DNA of 64,000 bases, from the NCBI GenBank assembly GCA_020631235.1, contig JAHDHQ010000002.1, positions 144,336 through 208,335 of the forward strand. The letters are read 5' to 3'. The notes beneath the pieces are model-generated. The model made no database searches, was not told the origin of the DNA, and was given only the letters and a program-made list of their open reading frames with translations. This document shows, piece after piece, positions 39,124 through 47,629 of the stretch. Position 1 is the stretch's first letter, and each line of letters opens with the position of its first letter. This DNA comes from Saprospiraceae bacterium (lineage in GTDB: Bacteria; Bacteroidota; Bacteroidia; Chitinophagales; Saprospiraceae). The translations under genes were made by a program, and so were the position numbers.

Positions 39124-39567
39124 ATGATGCCAGAAATTAATTGGTTAGCCATTGTTGTGGCCGGCTTAATACCTACTATTATCGGAACTATTTATTATGG
39201 TCCACTTTTCGGAAATGCGTGGTATGCTTCCATGGGAAAAACCAAGGAAGAAATGGAGCCCTCTAATCCTGCCGTGACTTATGGTCTCGCGTTAGTGGTA
39301 GCTTTATTAGCTTCCTTTTCACTAAAAATGCTAATCGAACTCATGCATAAAGATGTGAATGCATCAGGAGAGCTGATTTTCGGAAGTTTTCACACTTTTG
39401 GTCATGGAGCACTGCATGGAGCTTTCATTTGTATATTTTTAGTTGTTCCTGTGCTTATTTCCTTTAGTTTATTCCATAAGTTCTCCGGTAAGAACATCAT
39501 TCTTAATGTTCTTTTCTGGATTATTTGTTTCGCTTTGATGGGCGGAATCTTGGATGCTTGGAACTAA
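39124..39567 (+). CDS. DUF1761 family membrane protein
   Basis: Taken from the ATG at 39124 the protein has 147 residues and four hydrophobic helices. The first, WLAIVVAGLIPTIIGTIYYG, runs into GPLFGNAWYASMGKTKEEM, the DUF1761 hallmark. A frame with a GTG at 39028 adds 32 residues but begins inside a terminator. DUF1761 proteins have no established function. It is a single gene closed by the hairpin at 39590. Confidence 0.8.
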   Translation: MMPEINWLAIVVAGLIPTIIGTIYYGPLFGNAWYASMGKTKEEMEPSNPAVTYGLALVVALLASFSLKMLIELMHKDVNASGELIFGSFHTFGHGALHGAFICIFLVVPVLISFSLFHKFSGKNIILNVLFWIICFALMGGILDAWN

Positions 39568-39589
39568 AAGAAGAATTTTAACAGAAAAA

Positions 39590-39626
39590 AAAGAGCTAAA
39601 TCAATGGTGATTTAGCTCTTTTTCTT
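39590..39626. terminator. Strong bidirectional terminator
   Basis: AAAGAGCTAAATCA (39590-39603) pairs perfectly with TGATTTAGCTCTTT (39608-39621) across ATGG, with T-rich and A-rich flanks. It separates the DUF1761 gene from the convergent barrel gene ending at 39628. Confidence 0.9.
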
Positions 39627-39627
39627 T

Positions 39628-40278
39628 TTAAAACTTGACAGTAAGATAGACTGAAGACGGCTCAAAAAGTTCGGAAGACCAACCGGTGGTTTGATCTGTG
39701 TAGATAATATTATCGGGCGAACCATTGGTGTACTTCTGTGTGTAATTTACTTTATAAATATAGTACCAACTCTCAACTGCTACAGAAATATGATCACTGA
39801 TCGCAAAAGCTAAAATCCCTACCGGCCCCAAACCTATTTTATTATTAGCATTCTCATTATAATTTCTATATCCTTCCCATGAAGTATAATCATACACACT
39901 TTGATTGGACAAAACTGCGCCATCTATACCTAAACTAGCTGTAAACCTTCCTTTTTCGAGGACTTGATAATTTAGTCCAAGTCTGAAATTATTTGTATTG
40001 CGTTTACTAGTTATATCTTCGCCTAATTCTGAATCACGACTTGTGTTTTCAAAACTTCCTCCATAACTTATCCTGCATCCCCATTTATCGAAACCTAACT
40101 GATAATTAATGGCAAAAGGTGATGAGGGCGATACAAAATACCCATAATCGCTAATTCCTATTATAGATTTTACATTTACGGCTAAACTGTGACTTATGGA
40201 ATTTTGAATAGTATCTTGGGATATCCCAACATTGGACCACAAAAAAATGGACAAAACTAAGGTCATTGTGTATTTCAT
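39628..40278 (-). CDS. Outer-membrane beta-barrel protein, uncharacterised
   Basis: A 216-residue protein with a signal peptide (MKYTMTLVLSIFLWSNVGIS, then QD) and a barrel-like pattern of alternating strands (GFDKWGCRISYGGSFEN, NNFRLGLNYQVLEKGRF), ending in a final strand SSVYLTVKF with C-terminal Phe. It resembles the general OMP_b-brl group. It is monocistronic and divergent from the ECF sigma operon. Function unknown. Confidence 0.72.
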   Translation of the reverse strand: MKYTMTLVLSIFLWSNVGISQDTIQNSISHSLAVNVKSIIGISDYGYFVSPSSPFAINYQLGFDKWGCRISYGGSFENTSRDSELGEDITSKRNTNNFRLGLNYQVLEKGRFTASLGIDGAVLSNQSVYDYTSWEGYRNYNENANNKIGLGPVGILAFAISDHISVAVESWYYIYKVNYTQKYTNGSPDNIIYTDQTTGWSSELFEPSSVYLTVKF

Positions 40279-40432
40279 ATGATTTACTTTAATGATTAAT
40301 AGAATAACTGAAAGTATGACGCAAGCCCTATGAAAATGGTTTGCTCAGATTAAAACTAGTATCAAATTGTCTAACTGATTTTATTTTTTTTTTGATTGGC
40401 GTAAGCGCTTTTGGAAAAACAAGCATTTAATA

Positions 40433-40448
40433 GATGAATGCATTCATC
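40433..40448. promoter_or_regulatory. 16-bp perfect palindrome upstream of the ECF sigma operon
   Basis: GATGAATGCATTCATC is an exact dyad 30 bases before the ATG of the lipoprotein gene at 40479. A second short dyad, AAGCGCTT, lies at 40403-40410. The position fits an operator, but no dedicated repressor gene is next to it. Confidence 0.4.
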
Positions 40449-40478
40449 AACTTTTTGATCATTTAAAAAATAAGGAAT

Positions 40479-40904
40479 ATGAAACTTAGGAGTCTATCTT
40501 ATATATTATTAATAGTAAGCTGTTATGCTTGTAAGTCAGATTTTAGCGAACAAACCATAGAAGAAGAAATAGTGGCCATTATCCCGGCTGGAACTTTAAA
40601 TTTTAATTCTGTCGAAGGTACACTGTCGCCTTTTACAGATTGTAAAGCAAGAGTGACGAAAGCAGAAACCCTCATCAGCGCAATCCGCGATGATGAAAAT
40701 GGCAATCCAGTGTACTTCCTACTGGGGATTAAGGGATTCGAAACAGGAACCTACGAAGCTAATTTGCTCAGGAGTAATAACTCTCTCGAAAACTATCTTA
40801 CAACGGCTACCGTCAGTCACTTTGGAGAACCGGGTTCCTTAATTACTGGTACTTTTGAGGGACCAGAAGGTACTGGAGAATTTTCCGCAATCAGGGAATA
40901 TTAA
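40479..40904 (+). CDS. Small hypothetical lipoprotein
   Basis: A 141-residue protein with a lipobox-like end to its signal peptide (IVSCYACKSD; Cys18 is likely lipidated). The mature domain of about 120 residues is beta-rich with one Cys (FTDCKARVTKA) and a GTFEGPEGTGEFSAI end, similar in outline to other small beta-sandwich lipoproteins of Bacteroidota. It lies 12 bases before the ECF sigma gene and is probably the first gene of a four-gene operon, suggesting a link with the envelope signal that the sigma factor answers. Confidence 0.72.
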   Translation: MKLRSLSYILLIVSCYACKSDFSEQTIEEEIVAIIPAGTLNFNSVEGTLSPFTDCKARVTKAETLISAIRDDENGNPVYFLLGIKGFETGTYEANLLRSNNSLENYLTTATVSHFGEPGSLITGTFEGPEGTGEFSAIREY

Positions 40905-40916
40905 GCCCCATCCCCG

Positions 40917-41465
40917 ATGCAAGATCTGTTAAAGCACATACACTTAGCGAAAGCTAATCAGCGTAAAAGTCAACGTATTCTATTTGATCGTTACAATTCC
41001 ATGCTATTTGCTGTAATCATGAAATACATGCGAAATAGACAAGATGCGGAAGAAGTTTTGCAAGAAACATGGATTGACATTTTTAAAAGCTTAGCAAACT
41101 ATGAGGATTCGGGAAAATTTGAGGGTTGGATCAAAACCATAGCAATACGTAAATCATGGAAAGCCATCAAATCAAAACCCGTAGTCTACGAATTAGCTGA
41201 TTACCATCAAGTCCAAAAGATCCGAATAGATCAGCAAATCATGGATAAACTCACTTGCGAAGAAATCTTAAAACTTCTCCATTACATTCCATCTGGAGCT
41301 AGAGAAGTATTTAAAATGAATGTTCTAGATGGTTATACACACAAAGAAATAGCCAGTATAATGTCCATTGGAGAATCTACTTCAAGAGCACATCTTACAA
41401 AGGCCCGAAGCATACTGAAAACACTTTTTGAAAAACTAAATCTCAGCGTTTCTAATGGAATTTAA
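40917..41465 (+). CDS. ECF-type RNA polymerase sigma factor
   Basis: A 182-residue sigma-70 family protein. Region 2 is visible in LFDRYNSMLFAVIMKYMRN, RQDAEEVLQETWIDIFKSL and FEGWIKTIAIRKSWK (about residues 23-90), and region 4 in LLHYIPSGAREVFKMNVLDG followed by the helix-turn-helix THKEIASIMSIGESTSRAHL. It overlaps the next gene by 11 bases, the usual arrangement of a sigma factor with its anti-sigma partner. The start at 40917 is the only well-placed ATG. Confidence 0.92.
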   Translation: MQDLLKHIHLAKANQRKSQRILFDRYNSMLFAVIMKYMRNRQDAEEVLQETWIDIFKSLANYEDSGKFEGWIKTIAIRKSWKAIKSKPVVYELADYHQVQKIRIDQQIMDKLTCEEILKLLHYIPSGAREVFKMNVLDGYTHKEIASIMSIGESTSRAHLTKARSILKTLFEKLNLSVSNGI

Positions 41466-42846
41466 CGAATTTGAAAAAGGTATAGGCGATAAATTCAATG
41501 ATTTTAAGCCGGGAGTGGATCATGAAAAAATATGGAAAGGCGTGGAAGAATCGTTCCCTGTCGCCAAACCAAATTATCCCATTTACTTAACCTGGTTTGT
41601 AATCTCCGTTTGCTTAATCTTTGGATCCATTGCATGGCTAAAAATGTCAGAGCACAATGCCAATAGTGTACAACCTACGGATTATCAAACTGAGTTATCT
41701 GAGACAGAGGAACAAAAAATCGATGGCAGAGATTTTTCTTCAAAAAAGTATTTTGACGAGACTAAGCATGCTAAAGATGTAGTTCACAACACCACAGCTA
41801 AACCAGATGATAAGGATGAGCCAGTTATCCATAATGCCTCTACATCGAGTCAAACAGATAGAAAGCCATCAGTCCTTAATCTAACAAAATTAGCTATGAA
41901 TACTCCATCAGCTGAATCACCCATAAATGAAGAAAACGCCAACGAGGGAAAGGAAGTAAAAAGTGAGCTTTCGTCATCCACTGAAGCGAACAATCAATTA
42001 CTTAAGTGGGATATTGATTACTTGGATAGGACTGAAATTTTTCCGTTTGAAGTTAAGCACAGACTACTTAATCCAATGGATTTACTCATTGACTCAAATA
42101 AGGATAAAACAGCATTAGCCGATGTTAAGTCACATCACTTGACCTTAAAAACAGGTATATATGCTAATAATATTCAATCGTTTTCAAATACACCGCAAGG
42201 AACAGATCTATTAGCTAAACGCAGCCAGGTTGAACAATTCGATAATGCCTATTCGTTTGGTTTGGAGTATGCATTTACATTCAGCAAACATTGGTCACTG
42301 ACTGCTGGCATAAGGTATGTTAGACACCAAACTGAATTTATTTACTCAAGTAGCTTTGCAGAAACGCTGTTTTTTGAAGACTACTTGATTGCCACAGAGA
42401 CACAACAAGATGGAACTATTACAGTCATTAAAGGTCCAGCTTTTGTTACCAGAAATACACATAGGGTGGATCACTATTTTAATACACACGAGCAATGGTC
42501 TCTGCCGATAGGTTTGCGTTATCAATTTAATCTGTCTCAAAGAATTAAATGTTCGAGTGGATTGAGTGCAGCCATACCTATTTACTTTGCTATTGAAGGT
42601 TATGAATTAGACCCAGATAATAAGCGCTATAATTTGGCGACTGATGCGGAAGATAGATATAAAAATACTGGGGCATTTTCTGTAAACTTTAATGGTGACA
42701 TTCACTATTTATTTAATCACTCGTGGGCTCTTCAAGCTGGTTTTTATGCACAATATGGCTTCAATAGTTTTAATACTGAGCAAGCTATAATTACTAAAAA
42801 ACAATATTTGCTAGGAACAAGCTTAGGACTCACATATTCCTTTTAA
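41455..42846 (+). CDS. Membrane protein with one N-terminal helix, long linker and beta-barrel-like C-terminus (putative anti-sigma factor)
   Basis: A 463-residue protein without a cleavable signal. Residues 1-40 are charged and would be cytoplasmic, and one helix (YPIYLTWFVISVCLIFGSIA, about 42-61) crosses the inner membrane. Residues about 65-200 are a polar Ser/Thr/Glu/Lys-rich linker. Residues about 220-463 show barrel-like strands (SFGLEYAFTFSKHWSLTAGI, WSLPIGLRYQFNLSQ) and end LGLTYSF with a terminal Phe. The 11-base overlap with the sigma gene and the N-terminal topology suggest it holds the sigma factor at the membrane. Whether the C-terminal part really enters the outer membrane is inference. 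Confidence 0.75.
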   Translation: MEFNEFEKGIGDKFNDFKPGVDHEKIWKGVEESFPVAKPNYPIYLTWFVISVCLIFGSIAWLKMSEHNANSVQPTDYQTELSETEEQKIDGRDFSSKKYFDETKHAKDVVHNTTAKPDDKDEPVIHNASTSSQTDRKPSVLNLTKLAMNTPSAESPINEENANEGKEVKSELSSSTEANNQLLKWDIDYLDRTEIFPFEVKHRLLNPMDLLIDSNKDKTALADVKSHHLTLKTGIYANNIQSFSNTPQGTDLLAKRSQVEQFDNAYSFGLEYAFTFSKHWSLTAGIRYVRHQTEFIYSSSFAETLFFEDYLIATETQQDGTITVIKGPAFVTRNTHRVDHYFNTHEQWSLPIGLRYQFNLSQRIKCSSGLSAAIPIYFAIEGYELDPDNKRYNLATDAEDRYKNTGAFSVNFNGDIHYLFNHSWALQAGFYAQYGFNSFNTEQAIITKKQYLLGTSLGLTYSF

Positions 42847-42849
42847 AAA

Positions 42850-43437
42850 ATGAAAAAAATACTTTTATTAATCGTTTTCGGTGCAGTACATTTTACAGTA
42901 AATGCTCAATGCGAATCAAACTGTTTAGATGTCTTTTTAAATCATGTCGGCAACAATCCTTCCAGCGAATTCTGTGATGAAGTGACCTTAACACTCAACA
43001 ATGATGAAGCTTTGTATAATGCTGGCAATTGTTTGTTCGAAATAAGTGCAGAAGAACTAGTCACTGGTAATAATAACTTGCTAGCTAGTTCGGATGAAGG
43101 AGCTTCTGGTAGTGTCTCGACCATTGATATTGTGTATTTGATAAGAGCGCTCAGCTTTGAAGGATTTGTATCTCCTTTTGAGGCCATTAGTGCAGATGTA
43201 GACGGAGATGAAGTGGTTTCCACGGATGATATTATCGCTTTGAGAAATTTTATTTTGGGTATAGATCTGAGCCTGCCGCATCATGCAAGAATTGCTAGAG
43301 TCGACCATCCGTTTGTGGATTTAAATCAATTAGATCTTGGATCCAATTTTACTTTTGTCGAATTAAGTGATGATGAAGCTTCTGATTTATTAGAGCTGAC
43401 ATTAATCAACAGCGGTGATTTATCAGCTTTCCATTAA
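42850..43437 (+). CDS. Secreted dockerin-like (type I repeat) protein
   Basis: A 195-residue protein with a signal peptide ending VNAQC. Two EF-hand-like dockerin repeats are visible: GSVSTIDIVYLIRAL and DVDGDEVVSTDDIIALRNFI (about residues 93-140), the second with a full Ca2+-loop pattern D-x-D-G-D. Two Cys pairs lie near the N-terminus (CESNCLD, FCDE). No T9SS sorting domain is present. Only 3 bases separate it from the previous gene, so it is part of the sigma-factor operon. A cohesin partner is not seen, so it may simply be a Ca2+-binding module. Confidence 0.72.
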   Translation: MKKILLLIVFGAVHFTVNAQCESNCLDVFLNHVGNNPSSEFCDEVTLTLNNDEALYNAGNCLFEISAEELVTGNNNLLASSDEGASGSVSTIDIVYLIRALSFEGFVSPFEAISADVDGDEVVSTDDIIALRNFILGIDLSLPHHARIARVDHPFVDLNQLDLGSNFTFVELSDDEASDLLELTLINSGDLSAFH

Positions 43438-43460
43438 ATTTTAGATATAGTAATTATATA

Positions 43461-43509
43461 AAAAGTCCTTTTGATTCTATTTCAAAAGGACTTTTGTTTT
43501 TTTTTTTTT
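43461..43509. terminator. Strong bidirectional terminator
   Basis: AAAAGTCCTTTTGA (43461-43474) pairs with TCAAAAGGACTTTT (43482-43495) and is followed by a long T run (43497-43509). It ends the sigma-factor operon and faces the convergent PDZ gene ending at 43524. Confidence 0.9.
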
Positions 43510-43523
43510 ACCTGCAATTTAAA

Positions 43524-44456
43524 TTAATCAGCGAAGTATATAATTTTAGATTTATAAATCCGATCCTCTTGTTCCATTATAACATAATATATTCCGTCAG
43601 GCAATCCAGTAAAATCATAGTTTAATCGCAATGACTCATTAAAAAATGGATGACTTTGTTTCTCTATAATAGCTCCTGCATCATTCATGATATACAAGTT
43701 TGTAGGTACTTTAAGATTACTCTCAAACTGTATAAAGCTCTCTCCTTTTGTAGGATTTGGGTAGCTGTTCAATGTTGCAGCAAATACTTCATCTCCATTA
43801 CTCATAAAGTCGATTCCCGGATCTGATGGCTCACATGGTTTATAGCTAACTTTATTACTTATTTGAGCACCCACTACTACCCTTTGGTTGATTTTTTTTC
43901 CTTTTCTAATAATAGCCAAGCTAATTTCTTCACCGACATTTGTTTCATTTACTAACATTTTTAGGTCACAATAGCTGTTGATTGTTTCACCATTTAGACT
44001 GATTATATTATCTCCTATTTGAATATCAACATAGGTGGCATTAGTATTAGCAGCTAGTCTACTTACTTCTACACCCTGTAAATTGTCGCATGATTTCACC
44101 TCTATTCCCAGTAGCGGTTTTATCGTTGATTCACTGACCTCGCAATACTCAGTGGCACCCATTTCTTCTATTGACTCACTATCAAAATTTATGTAGTCTA
44201 CTGTATTATCAGTCCTGAACAGTCCACTTACTTTTACTCTATAATCGTCCACATTTTCTAGAATAAATTGGCTTATATCAAAAGAGTTCGCTTGTAATCC
44301 TTGGTAGGTTTTGGAGTTTACTAATTGGCCTTTGTCATCTATTAATCGAGTCGTTAGTGTATTTACACTGGAAGAACGTAACTGGGCTAAGGCTTCACTA
44401 TTTAGCCAGCAAAGAGCTAATGCGCAACATAACAATTTTCTCATAAACTTATTCAT
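43524..44456 (-). CDS. Secreted PDZ-domain protein with T9SS C-terminal sorting domain
   Basis: A 310-residue protein from the ATG at 44456; 44444 and 44480 are other possible starts. A signal peptide (LCCALALCWLNSEALAQ) is followed by a beta-rich segment, a PDZ domain at about residues 110-195 (PLLGIEVKS, VDIQIGDNIISLNG, EEISLAIIRKGKK) and a type A T9SS domain at about 230-310 (NSYPNPTKGESFIQFE, GLPDGIYYVIM). PDZ plus sorting domain without a protease domain implies a surface scaffold or peptide-binding protein. The upstream region holds an inverted repeat (44611-44627). Confidence 0.82.
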   Translation of the reverse strand: MNKFMRKLLCCALALCWLNSEALAQLRSSSVNTLTTRLIDDKGQLVNSKTYQGLQANSFDISQFILENVDDYRVKVSGLFRTDNTVDYINFDSESIEEMGATEYCEVSESTIKPLLGIEVKSCDNLQGVEVSRLAANTNATYVDIQIGDNIISLNGETINSYCDLKMLVNETNVGEEISLAIIRKGKKINQRVVVGAQISNKVSYKPCEPSDPGIDFMSNGDEVFAATLNSYPNPTKGESFIQFESNLKVPTNLYIMNDAGAIIEKQSHPFFNESLRLNYDFTGLPDGIYYVIMEQEDRIYKSKIIYFAD

Positions 44457-44656
44457 TATTTCCGTGTTTGAAAATGACAAATGGCATTGGCCAAACTGTC
44501 AATATTGAAAAAAATAGTAAACAAAAATGGAATGTAAAAATCGGCTTACGTTCTTTAGACTTTAATGTGTAAAACTAGTTACAAAACTTTAACAGTCTTA
44601 ACAATTCGAATATTACATATTGTAATAATATATAATATGAGAATGTTGTAAAGTGA

Positions 44657-45097
44657 CTACTTTCTTATGACTGTGGTATAAATATCAATCCAATCTTGCA
44701 CCTTCATCTTAGTGAATAACTCGCCAATTAATGCATAAGGAATATCATCCATTTTTTTGAAGCGAACGCATGATTTGCCCATATCTAGTTTTCGCTTTGT
44801 ATGTTTAGGGTACTCCGTGACAAACCAGTCCATCAGGTCCTGATCCGCATACAAACCCATATGGTAAAGCGCTATAAAACCCTTTTGGTTAGCTATGTTT
44901 ATAAATGGCAGCGGTAAGGATGTATTGCAGTGATATCCATCAGGGAAAATAGATTTAGGTACAACGTAGCCAATCATTTTATAATTAATGGTTTCTTGAA
45001 AATCTGGATCTATGTTGTTTAAAATGGTATCTCTTAAGGTATTAAAAGCCTTTATTCTATCCTCTGGAATATTATCTAGATAATCTTGAACGGTCAT
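44657..45097 (-). CDS. DUF1801 family protein (YdhG-like)
   Basis: A 146-residue cytoplasmic protein of the DUF1801 type: TVQDYLDNIPEDRIKAFNTL, the central ETINYKMIGYVVP and the closing KSCVRFKKMDDIPYALIGEL. Function is not established. Its start codon overlaps the stop of paaZ (ATGA), so it is translationally coupled to the phenylacetate operon and is its last gene. A role in the pathway is suggested only by position. Confidence 0.85.
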   Translation of the reverse strand: MTVQDYLDNIPEDRIKAFNTLRDTILNNIDPDFQETINYKMIGYVVPKSIFPDGYHCNTSLPLPFINIANQKGFIALYHMGLYADQDLMDWFVTEYPKHTKRKLDMGKSCVRFKKMDDIPYALIGELFTKMKVQDWIDIYTTVIRK

Positions 45098-47589
45098 ACG
45101 TTTAAAATATTAAATTGTTTGAAATGGTGATGAAAATGCTTGCGATTGATTAAATCCCACATTTCTTTATTTAATCGTCCAAACACCGGATTATTTGACT
45201 CGGCTTGTGGATTCTCTTTGAAAAATACTTCATACTCATTAGCATGGCTGACCAATGCAGCTTTGGCTTCTTCAAAAGACCCATAAACTAGTTTTTCCGT
45301 TTCTCCTTTTTTTAGGAGCGGATGATCATAATTTTTAGGTGTTTGGATATAATTGTACAAACTTTCTTGGTACTTCTCTATCTTTTCTTCAGGAGTCACA
45401 ATTTCCGGTTCATCGATACCCATAGCCCATTTATAATTCATGATTAAATGTTCGACCATATGTTGAGCTGTCATGATTCCCCATGCTGGTTTAGCATCTT
45501 CAGTCAGTTTATTAATAGATTGTATAACTGTTGCTGCATCAAATGATTGCAAAGGGCATTTTTTCTGTACCAAAGTAAGAATGGTAGCCACTGCTGCTAA
45601 TTCGTTTTCTTGATCAAAAACTTCCACAAACCATTTAACGACGCCCGCCGGCAATTCCTTTCCTTTCTGATCTCTATCCACTTTTTCTTTACAAGTAAGC
45701 CTTACTTGGATGGTATCATTATGATACATAGGTTTTAAAAAACGACATTCTTCCAAACCATAATTGGCTGCAACAGGTCCTTTATTTGGATAAACAAATA
45801 ATCCTGCGGCAGCGGCTAAAATGAAGTAACCATGCGCTACCCTGCGTTCGAATATAGTTCCATCCAAGGAAGTTATATCAGTATGAGCATAAAAATGATC
45901 CCAACTGAGATTGGCAAAATTAATCGTATCAGTATCGGTGATTGTACGTTTGTGGGTTAATAGCGACATACCCATTTCTATATCTTCCCAATGGTACGAA
46001 AATGGATGATTAGGGCTTTCTTTATACTCTGCACCTGATTGGTAAATACCTGTAATCTCGGAAATAGAACTAGGCGTACCTTGCACTGCACAACGCTGCA
46101 TATAGTGCTTTACGCCACGCATTCCACCCATTTCTTCTCCACCGCCAGCTCTACCAGGACCACCATGTACTAAACTTGGTAGAGGCGAACCATGGCCAGT
46201 ACTTTGTTTTGCCATGTGTCGGTTTAGCACTAATATACGACCATGATGAGTAGCTGCTTCCACGACAAAATCTCGAGCAATTTGGTGATCGTTAGTTGCG
46301 ATTGTGCAGACTAATGAGCCTAGCCCTTTATGAGCTAGTGCGACGGCTTCATCGATATTTTTATAAGGCATAATAGTCGAAACTGGACCAAAAGCTTCTA
46401 CATTATGTACTTGATCGTTTGTAAAAGGATTTTGTTCTACCATAAGCACCGGACTCAAGAATGCACCTTTTTCAAAATCGGCATTAATCAGTTCGATAGC
46501 ATCCACATGCCCATAAACAATATCTGCGGTTTTACTTATATCTGCTATTCTCTCTTTCACTTCTTCCACTTGTGCCTTACTAGCCAAAGCTCCCATTCTT
46601 ACTTCCTTCATGGTCGGGTCACCTACCGTTACTCTAGATAATTCCTTTCCAAGCGCTATTTGCACATCTTCCACCCATTTTTCGGGTACGATGATACGTC
46701 TGATAGCTGTACATTTTTGACCACATTTTACGGTCATTTCTTTCCTAACCTCTTTGACAAATAACTTAAACTCTTGGGTACCAGGCGCAGCATCTTCTCC
46801 TAAAACAGCACAGTTCAACGAATCCGCTTCCATATTAAATGGTACTGCATTATCGATGATTCGTGTATGGGCCTTTAACATTTTCCCAGTGCTGGCAGAA
46901 CCTGTAAAAGTTACTACATCCTGGAAATCAACGGTATCAAGAATACTCCGTGCTGAGCCACAAATAAGCTGTAAAGCCCCTTCTGGCAAAATCCCTGATT
47001 CTATGATATCTCTTACCACAACCTCTGTCAGGAAAGAAGTTGCTGTAGCTGGTTTTACCACCGCTGGGACACCTGCCATCCAGTTTACGGCACATTTCTC
47101 TAACATGCCCCAGATTGGAAAATTATAGGCATTAATATGTATAGCAACACCCCTTTTAGGAACCAAGATATGATGTGCCATAAATTGCCCACCTCTCGAC
47201 AAATCTACGGGCTCCCCTTCCACATGGAAAGCTTGATTAGGAAAAACTTTACGCAAAGAGGCGTTAGCAAATAAATTACCAAAACCTCCTTCAATATCAA
47301 TCCAAGAGTCGATTTTCGTTGCTCCAGTTTTATAACTTACGGCGTAGTATTTGTCTTTTCTTTTGTGTAGATATAAAGCTAGCTTTTTGAGCATGTTTCC
47401 CCGCTCTTGGAAGGTCATTTTGCGTAAAGCTGGATTTCCAACTGTACGACCATAATCCAAGATAGCCGCAAAATCAAGGCCTTTAGTTGTAGCATGTGCG
47501 ATGACTTCGCCGTTCACTGCGTTATATAATGCACTTCCCTCACCATCTCCTTCTACCCATTTTCCTTGTATATAATTTCCTAGTTTCAT
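45094..47589 (-). CDS. paaZ: PaaZ oxepin-CoA hydrolase/semialdehyde dehydrogenase with extra C-terminal DUF1569-like domain
   Basis: An 831-residue protein; the ATG at 47589 (MKLGNYIQGKW) is preferred over an in-frame TTG two codons earlier. Residues about 1-520 are an aldehyde dehydrogenase (FTGSASTGK, catalytic Cys in VKCGQKCTAIRRI). Residues about 535-680 are an (R)-specific MaoC-type enoyl-CoA hydratase that opens the oxepin ring (DHFYAHTDITSLDG, RRVAHGYFILAAAAG). PaaZ normally ends near 680. Here about 150 more residues follow (PAWGIMTAQHMVEHLIMNY, KNYDHPLLKKGE, HHHFKQFNIL) resembling the DUF1569/DinB-like fold with several His. Function in phenylacetate ring cleavage is secure; the role of the tail is unknown. 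Confidence 0.93.
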   Translation of the reverse strand: MKLGNYIQGKWVEGDGEGSALYNAVNGEVIAHATTKGLDFAAILDYGRTVGNPALRKMTFQERGNMLKKLALYLHKRKDKYYAVSYKTGATKIDSWIDIEGGFGNLFANASLRKVFPNQAFHVEGEPVDLSRGGQFMAHHILVPKRGVAIHINAYNFPIWGMLEKCAVNWMAGVPAVVKPATATSFLTEVVVRDIIESGILPEGALQLICGSARSILDTVDFQDVVTFTGSASTGKMLKAHTRIIDNAVPFNMEADSLNCAVLGEDAAPGTQEFKLFVKEVRKEMTVKCGQKCTAIRRIIVPEKWVEDVQIALGKELSRVTVGDPTMKEVRMGALASKAQVEEVKERIADISKTADIVYGHVDAIELINADFEKGAFLSPVLMVEQNPFTNDQVHNVEAFGPVSTIMPYKNIDEAVALAHKGLGSLVCTIATNDHQIARDFVVEAATHHGRILVLNRHMAKQSTGHGSPLPSLVHGGPGRAGGGEEMGGMRGVKHYMQRCAVQGTPSSISEITGIYQSGAEYKESPNHPFSYHWEDIEMGMSLLTHKRTITDTDTINFANLSWDHFYAHTDITSLDGTIFERRVAHGYFILAAAAGLFVYPNKGPVAANYGLEECRFLKPMYHNDTIQVRLTCKEKVDRDQKGKELPAGVVKWFVEVFDQENELAAVATILTLVQKKCPLQSFDAATVIQSINKLTEDAKPAWGIMTAQHMVEHLIMNYKWAMGIDEPEIVTPEEKIEKYQESLYNYIQTPKNYDHPLLKKGETEKLVYGSFEEAKAALVSHANEYEVFFKENPQAESNNPVFGRLNKEMWDLINRKHFHHHFKQFNILNV

Positions 47590-47629
47590 GATCAACTATT
47601 TTCTTTTTTTGATAAGAGGCTTATTTCCT

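Noticed and set aside
44611-44627. Inverted repeat TATTACA/TGTAATA between the DUF1801 and PDZ genes
   Set aside because: It has short arms in an AT-rich region, no T run on the relevant strand, and is far from the PDZ start, so neither terminator nor operator is well supported.
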